This document shows, piece by piece, positions 59,635 to 64,000 of a stretch of 64,000 nucleotides of DNA (positions are counted from its first letter, which is position 1; each line of letters opens with the position of its first letter). Source of the DNA: Proteus hauseri ATCC 700826 (lineage in GTDB: Bacteria; Pseudomonadota; Gammaproteobacteria; Enterobacterales; Enterobacteriaceae); assembly GCF_001654965.1 (NCBI RefSeq), contig NZ_LXEV01000011.1, positions 124,001-188,000 on the forward strand, given 5' to 3'. Under the pieces are notes generated by a model. That model made no database searches and was not told the DNA's origin. It worked only from the letters and a program-made list of their open reading frames with translations. Made by a program: the position numbers and the translations under genes.

Positions 59635-62172
59635 TTATTGACATTGAGCAGAGATGTTTACAATAGACTGACTTTTCTCAGCATCTGATAATTCATATGC
59701 AAATGAACAAGTCTGTTCTTTTTGATTTCCCCACTTCACATTAATTATTCCTTTGTCACTTAAGCCAGTAATATAAGCTTGTCCAGAATCTCCAACAAAA
59801 GATGAAATATTTTTACCTTCTAACGTTGCAATAGCACCAAAAGGTATTGGATTTCCTTTATAACTTATATTAATGAAGGCCTTATATCCCACTTGAGGTT
59901 CGAAACTGGCGAGCACAACTGCACCATTATCAGGTACCACATTGACTATCGCATTTTCAATTTCAACATTTTTAGGTAGCTGGGTTATATCTAATTCCAC
60001 TCTATTAACGCGATAATTAGTAGCATAAGGAATAAGTGCATAACCTTGACTATCGGTTGAGAGACCTCGATGCCCACTTATTGGTGTATCACTGGCGCCA
60101 GGCGCTTTAACCAAAATAGCAGTTTGATTTAAAGACTGCCCTAAGGTTATGCCTCCAGAATGGATCAATGCACCACCTGATAAACTATAGTAGAGCTGTG
60201 AGCTGTCTTTATTATAAGAATAGCCCGCACTAGAGAGCACTTTAGGTGAATAATAACTTCCTGAAATACTGCTTTGATATAATGTTCTTTCATTTTTATT
60301 ATACCCTTGAGAGATATTGTAGCTTAAAGCATCATCCTCAAGTAAATTGCCACTTAACGTCATTTGATCATTGAGTGAACCATTTAAATCTGACACAAAG
60401 GAATTACTAATATAACTATTTTTATAGATAGCAGTACTATCAGGAGATAAAAATAAACTCATCGGGACTGACATATTGAAGGATAACATTTGATCATTTT
60501 TATCACCCCAAACCGTTTTATTATTCGAGTAGTTTGTACTAAAAGAAATGCTGTTATAACTAGTTGAATAACCTAATTGCAATAACGTTTCTTTTTTAGA
60601 GGTATTCCAATATGTCTTATTCTCGCCACTTAAATATATCGAACCAACTCCTACCGGTTGCGAAATACTAATACTCGTTTTCCCTTTTACTTTAAAATTT
60701 AAGTCATAGTAATAATTATCATCATTGTCATATTTATTCTGACTCATATGTTTGTAGTTAGTATCATTAAAATCATAATAACCACTTGTTGAGTAACGAT
60801 ACCCGGCAAAGTGAATATCTGTATCTGTTTTTTCTAAGTTCTTTTGGTAAGATATTTCAAATTGTTGCCCATCATGAGAGCTATTATCGGCAAGCTTGGC
60901 ATGAGCTTGTGTGACTGAAATAGAAACCGCCCCTAACGTGCCTAAATTTTTGGCGCTACCTAATGTAAAGCTATTATAATTTTTAGATAACTGAGTACCA
61001 CTAAAGATAGTTAAATCATTTTTTAATCCATAATAAAACTCACCTAGAATGAATTTATTTTTTTCAACTTCTGCACCCGCATTTCTTACTTCACCAAAAT
61101 TGATAGAATACTGGAAGCCACCTTCGCGTTGCATATTTGGTAAGGAAGACCATGGGACAACAAATGATTGAGAACTACCATCAGCTTCTTTTATTGTTAC
61201 GTATAAATCACCACCAGAACCTACGGAATTTAAATCATTAATTTCAAATGGCCCCGCAGGAACGGTTTCTTGATAAATTTCATATCCGCTTTGTTTTATA
61301 GATACAACCGCAGTACCTTTAGCAATACCACGTACTACTGGCGCAAAATTACGCAGACTATCGGGCAACATAGATTCTTCAGAAGTGAGCTTAACACCCC
61401 TAAAACTGACACCATCATATAAGTTTGATGATGTATAAGTGTCCCCTAGTACTAATCGCGAGCGCCATTGTCCTAAATCGCGAGATAAGGTTGTATTTAC
61501 ATGGTTAAATTCACTTTTAGAATCTTGTTTACTACTATTATAATTCCATGTCGAATAGTCTCTTAGTCGCCATGCACCAATATTTAATCCGGATCTTAAG
61601 TTTAAATAATGGCGATTAGAAGAGCTACCCTTGTAATCGTAATTACCACCAGAGTAAGTATAATTAATAATGGCGCTATTAATGCCACTATTCCATTGGC
61701 TAGCTGGAATATACCCTCTTGCTTTATTATCTATATATACTTGTGGTATCGATATACCTAGTCGTAGCTTACCAATATCTAAATCGGTTGTTGCATCAGG
61801 AAAAATAGCGTCTATAGTCGTGCATGTTTTTATTTCTTCGGGTAGATACTCGGATTTAATTGGCATAATGCCAATTTCATTTTCACTAAAACATGGCTGC
61901 ATTCTTTTTTTATCAATATTAAACTTAAAATCTAAAGTTAATGTTGATAAAAAATTGTTATTAATATAAACATCTACTTTATAAAAACCATCAGGGATTT
62001 CTTGACCTTTCTCAAAATTTGATAGATCAGCAACATTTTCGACATCATCAGACAAAAGCAAAGGGTTAAACCATAGGTCTTGTGCAGATGAACTAAAACT
62101 GACAATATAAACAATAAAAGCATAAGTAATATTATACTTAGTACTTTTCTTTAATTTGTGATCTTCTCTCAT
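59635..62172 (-). CDS. Fimbrial outer-membrane usher (locus 2)
   Basis: FimD-type usher of 845 residues. Signal peptide about 1-31 (FSSSAQ), N-terminal domain starting DLWFNPLLLSDD, the family stretch VSFRGVKLTSEESMLPDSLRNFAPVVRGIAKGTAVVSIKQ at the plug, EADGSSQSFVVPWSSLPNMQREGG, and the C-terminal domains ending QTCSFAYEL and AQCQ. It differs strongly from the locus 1 usher in sequence, showing separate origins. Confidence 0.94.
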   Translation of the reverse strand: MREDHKLKKSTKYNITYAFIVYIVSFSSSAQDLWFNPLLLSDDVENVADLSNFEKGQEIPDGFYKVDVYINNNFLSTLTLDFKFNIDKKRMQPCFSENEIGIMPIKSEYLPEEIKTCTTIDAIFPDATTDLDIGKLRLGISIPQVYIDNKARGYIPASQWNSGINSAIINYTYSGGNYDYKGSSSNRHYLNLRSGLNIGAWRLRDYSTWNYNSSKQDSKSEFNHVNTTLSRDLGQWRSRLVLGDTYTSSNLYDGVSFRGVKLTSEESMLPDSLRNFAPVVRGIAKGTAVVSIKQSGYEIYQETVPAGPFEINDLNSVGSGGDLYVTIKEADGSSQSFVVPWSSLPNMQREGGFQYSINFGEVRNAGAEVEKNKFILGEFYYGLKNDLTIFSGTQLSKNYNSFTLGSAKNLGTLGAVSISVTQAHAKLADNSSHDGQQFEISYQKNLEKTDTDIHFAGYRYSTSGYYDFNDTNYKHMSQNKYDNDDNYYYDLNFKVKGKTSISISQPVGVGSIYLSGENKTYWNTSKKETLLQLGYSTSYNSISFSTNYSNNKTVWGDKNDQMLSFNMSVPMSLFLSPDSTAIYKNSYISNSFVSDLNGSLNDQMTLSGNLLEDDALSYNISQGYNKNERTLYQSSISGSYYSPKVLSSAGYSYNKDSSQLYYSLSGGALIHSGGITLGQSLNQTAILVKAPGASDTPISGHRGLSTDSQGYALIPYATNYRVNRVELDITQLPKNVEIENAIVNVVPDNGAVVLASFEPQVGYKAFINISYKGNPIPFGAIATLEGKNISSFVGDSGQAYITGLSDKGIINVKWGNQKEQTCSFAYELSDAEKSQSIVNISAQCQ

Positions 62173-62202
62173 AATGCATCCAGCCCATCCGTATAGAAAT
62201 TT

Positions 62203-62901
62203 TTATATTTTCTTTGTATTCCTTGGAGTCATAGAACCATAATCGTTAATGGTTTCATAACTAACTTCATTAGTTGATTTTAAGCTGAATTTAATAGGGA
62301 TATTTGCCTGACCTAAAGGCTCTACCATTATATTATTCAGTTCATTATCATTTATTTTTAATTGAACGATGGTCACGAATACAGGTGAGGGGTTTTTTAT
62401 TGTTAACGAGTTATTAGCAATAGAAAACTCTAATTTATTAGGCGCTTCTTCTAATGCTTTTAACAACCCTTCAGGTCGATAAAACATTTTTATTCTATTT
62501 GTAATAGAAAACTGAAGTATTTTTTTATCAGCATCTTTTTTATCAGAAGCCGGTATTGATTTAACATTTACCCAAAATAAAGATTCTCTATCTTTAGGTA
62601 ATTCCACATTTTTTTTATTAAGAATAAGTAAATTATTTTCTTTTTTTCCTTGCATCATAAAAAGAGGAGGTGTGATAACGAATTGATCACTTCTTTCTCC
62701 ATCTTTATTTTCTATCCATGATTGAATAAGATAAGCATCCTCATCTAAGCTAGTGCTAACAGGTAATATGACTTGCTCTTTATCTATTGGAAAAACAACC
62801 CTTGTTGTGCCTAAAGATACGCCTGCCTGTGTCGATAATGACACACTCATCATTCCTATAATTAGTACTATAGTTTCAATAATTTTATTTTTGAATATCA
62901 T
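62203..62901 (-). CDS. Fimbrial periplasmic chaperone (locus 2)
   Basis: 232-residue PapD-like chaperone. Signal peptide about 1-26 (LSTQA), LGTTRVVFPIDKEQVILPVS with the conserved Arg, FVITPPLFMMQGKKENNLLILNK, the F1 signature PKDRESLFWVNVKSIP and ITNRIKMFYRPEGL with the conserved Lys. It is the only chaperone seen in locus 2 and lies 30 nt before the usher. Confidence 0.92.
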   Translation of the reverse strand: MIFKNKIIETIVLIIGMMSVSLSTQAGVSLGTTRVVFPIDKEQVILPVSTSLDEDAYLIQSWIENKDGERSDQFVITPPLFMMQGKKENNLLILNKKNVELPKDRESLFWVNVKSIPASDKKDADKKILQFSITNRIKMFYRPEGLLKALEEAPNKLEFSIANNSLTIKNPSPVFVTIVQLKINDNELNNIMVEPLGQANIPIKFSLKSTNEVSYETINDYGSMTPRNTKKI

Positions 62902-62921
62902 TTAAGTTTCCAACTTTATTT

Positions 62922-63455
62922 TTACTGATAGCTGATAAGTAGATCCGCAACAATTTCTGGAGTAAGCTCTCGCTTTTCTTTTTTAAGTAGACGGTATTTT
63001 GCAATTAAATAAAATTCAACGGCATCGTCCATTGACTGATAATTAGGATCAAAGTCTGAATTAACAACAAGCAGGTTTTTATTATGATCAAAAAGAACAA
63101 CACCTGTATGGTGTTTTATATTGCCATCATATTTCACCATTAAGACTTCTTGATTTGTAGAAGACACTTTATTAAATGAGACAATAACGCCATCCGAGAT
63201 GTATCTTTTACATCCTTTAAGTGTAAATGAATATTTTAATAAATTTATAATGTCTTTTTCTTGCTTTATATTTGAATCAATAATTCGTTCAAGATCTCTC
63301 TCTTGATAATCTCCACTAATATCTAATTGGCATGCAGAATTAACAATACTTCCATGAAAGAAAGTAAACCCACTCGTCTTTGCATTTAGATTACCACTTT
63401 TAGCATTCCCTAAAAGTGGTAAAGCTAATGCAAATATGAAAATTAAAATTCTCAT
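62922..63455 (-). CDS. Fimbrial subunit, FimI-like (locus 2)
   Basis: 177 residues from ATG 63455. Signal peptide about 1-18 (LLGNA), Cys in NSACQLDI and LKGCKRY, and the C-terminal VADLLISYQ. It is a divergent pilin placed between the major subunit and the chaperone, the position of FimI in type 1 clusters. The function in the shaft base is inferred. Confidence 0.8.
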   Translation of the reverse strand: MRILIFIFALALPLLGNAKSGNLNAKTSGFTFFHGSIVNSACQLDISGDYQERDLERIIDSNIKQEKDIINLLKYSFTLKGCKRYISDGVIVSFNKVSSTNQEVLMVKYDGNIKHHTGVVLFDHNKNLLVVNSDFDPNYQSMDDAVEFYLIAKYRLLKKEKRELTPEIVADLLISYQ

Positions 63456-63472
63456 ATCTGCCTTACAATCAA

Positions 63473-64000
63473 TTAATCATATTGAACGTTAAATGTAGCT
63501 ACGGCATTTGCTTGCCCAGCTTGTACAGTATCACCTGTAGAAATATAACGAGCAGTTAAAGGAATAATATTTCGGCCATTAACTAATGCAGTTTTAGCGC
63601 CAAATGTACTACCATCAACTTTTAAGTTAACACCGCTTTGGTCAATAATGTTGATACCAACATTTTTTGCTGAACCATCAGTAGTACCAGAAAGAGCCAA
63701 AATATCAGTAGCTGTAGAAGTTTGACCTAAGAATGAAAAAGCTACATTTTTTGCAATAGCAACATCGCAATTATTTAAAGTAATATTAAAATCTTTAGCG
63801 TCCGATTTGTCACCTTTAGCTGCGAAGGCTGCCGTTCTTACTTGGCCCATTTCAACAGTTTGGTTCATCGACTCACTATCAACAGAACAACCAGCAGCAA
63901 CAATCTGGCCAACAAAATGCACTGTACCACCACTTACGGTTACAGTTGCAGCATTAGCATATCCAGCAAACGCCAGGGTTAATACTGCAGCTAGACCAGA
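63473..64000 (-). CDS. Fimbrial major subunit (locus 2), start outside the window
   Basis: The frame is open to the right edge. The visible part includes the end of the signal peptide (LAAVLTLAFAGYANA), then ATVTVSGGTVHFVGQIVAAGCSVDSES (donor strand and first Cys), NITLNNCDV (second Cys), and the C-terminal VATFNVQYD with a penultimate Tyr. It is a type 1-like FimA-family pilin and the first fimbrial gene seen of locus 2. Its promoter is beyond the window. Confidence 0.9.
   Translation of the reverse strand, partial: SGLAAVLTLAFAGYANAATVTVSGGTVHFVGQIVAAGCSVDSESMNQTVEMGQVRTAAFAAKGDKSDAKDFNITLNNCDVAIAKNVAFSFLGQTSTATDILALSGTTDGSAKNVGINIIDQSGVNLKVDGSTFGAKTALVNGRNIIPLTARYISTGDTVQAGQANAVATFNVQYD

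Overview
The window is a chromosomal segment of a low-GC enterobacterium of the Morganellaceae, most likely Proteus (P. mirabilis / P. vulgaris group). The reasons are the E. coli-like order of housekeeping genes, strongly AT-rich intergenic DNA, and a fimbrial cluster carrying an MrpJ-type regulator with the SQQQISRYE motif typical of Proteus. The species call is from recognition of the proteins, not from a database search.

Layout. 1-13.1 kb is the conserved translation and RNA-metabolism block: end of secG, tRNA-Leu(GAG), tRNA-fMet, rimP-nusA-infB, rbfA-truB, rpsO, pnp (with an RNase III-type leader hairpin), nlpI and deaD. 13.1-15.1 kb is a decay zone: one ORF with an in-frame stop, one frameshifted ORF, an intact btsR (LytTR response regulator) and only the last ~94 codons of its kinase gene btsS. 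15.2-18.5 kb holds a HlyD-type adaptor and two ABC-2 permeases without an ATPase gene. 18.7-23.6 kb has ubiV/ubiU (minus) facing ubiT-yhbS (plus), yhbQ, a BhsA/YhcN-type periplasmic protein, yhbP and a lipoprotein. 23.8-26.8 kb is the anaerobic ribonucleotide reductase nrdD-nrdG with upstream FNR-like and paired NrdR-like sites.

27-45.9 kb matches the E. coli ridA-pyrIB-argI-rraB-yjgM-valS-holC-pepA-lptFG neighbourhood, with local insertions: a LysR/MFS pair, two unknown AT-rich genes, a pirin and a YhfL-like lipoprotein. yjgN is absent. pyrB has a pyrL attenuator, and argI has tandem ARG boxes 3 bp apart. ampH closes this part.

46-64 kb is an accessory island: a possible small RNA, a heptamer repeat, tRNA-Leu(CAA) (leuX), a P4-type integrase remnant fused to an IS3-family transposase remnant, then two chaperone-usher fimbrial loci pointing at each other. 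Locus 1 (plus) is an MrpJ-like regulator, major pilin, chaperone, pilin, chaperone, usher, chaperone and adhesin, with three chaperones. Locus 2 (minus, promoter-proximal end cut by the window edge) is major pilin, pilin, chaperone, usher, two minor pilins and adhesin. One minor pilin of locus 2 has an in-frame TAA that removes its C-terminal strand.

No CRISPR array, complete insertion sequence, complete prophage or replication origin was seen. All calls are from reading the sequence and its translations; no alignment or structure program was run.
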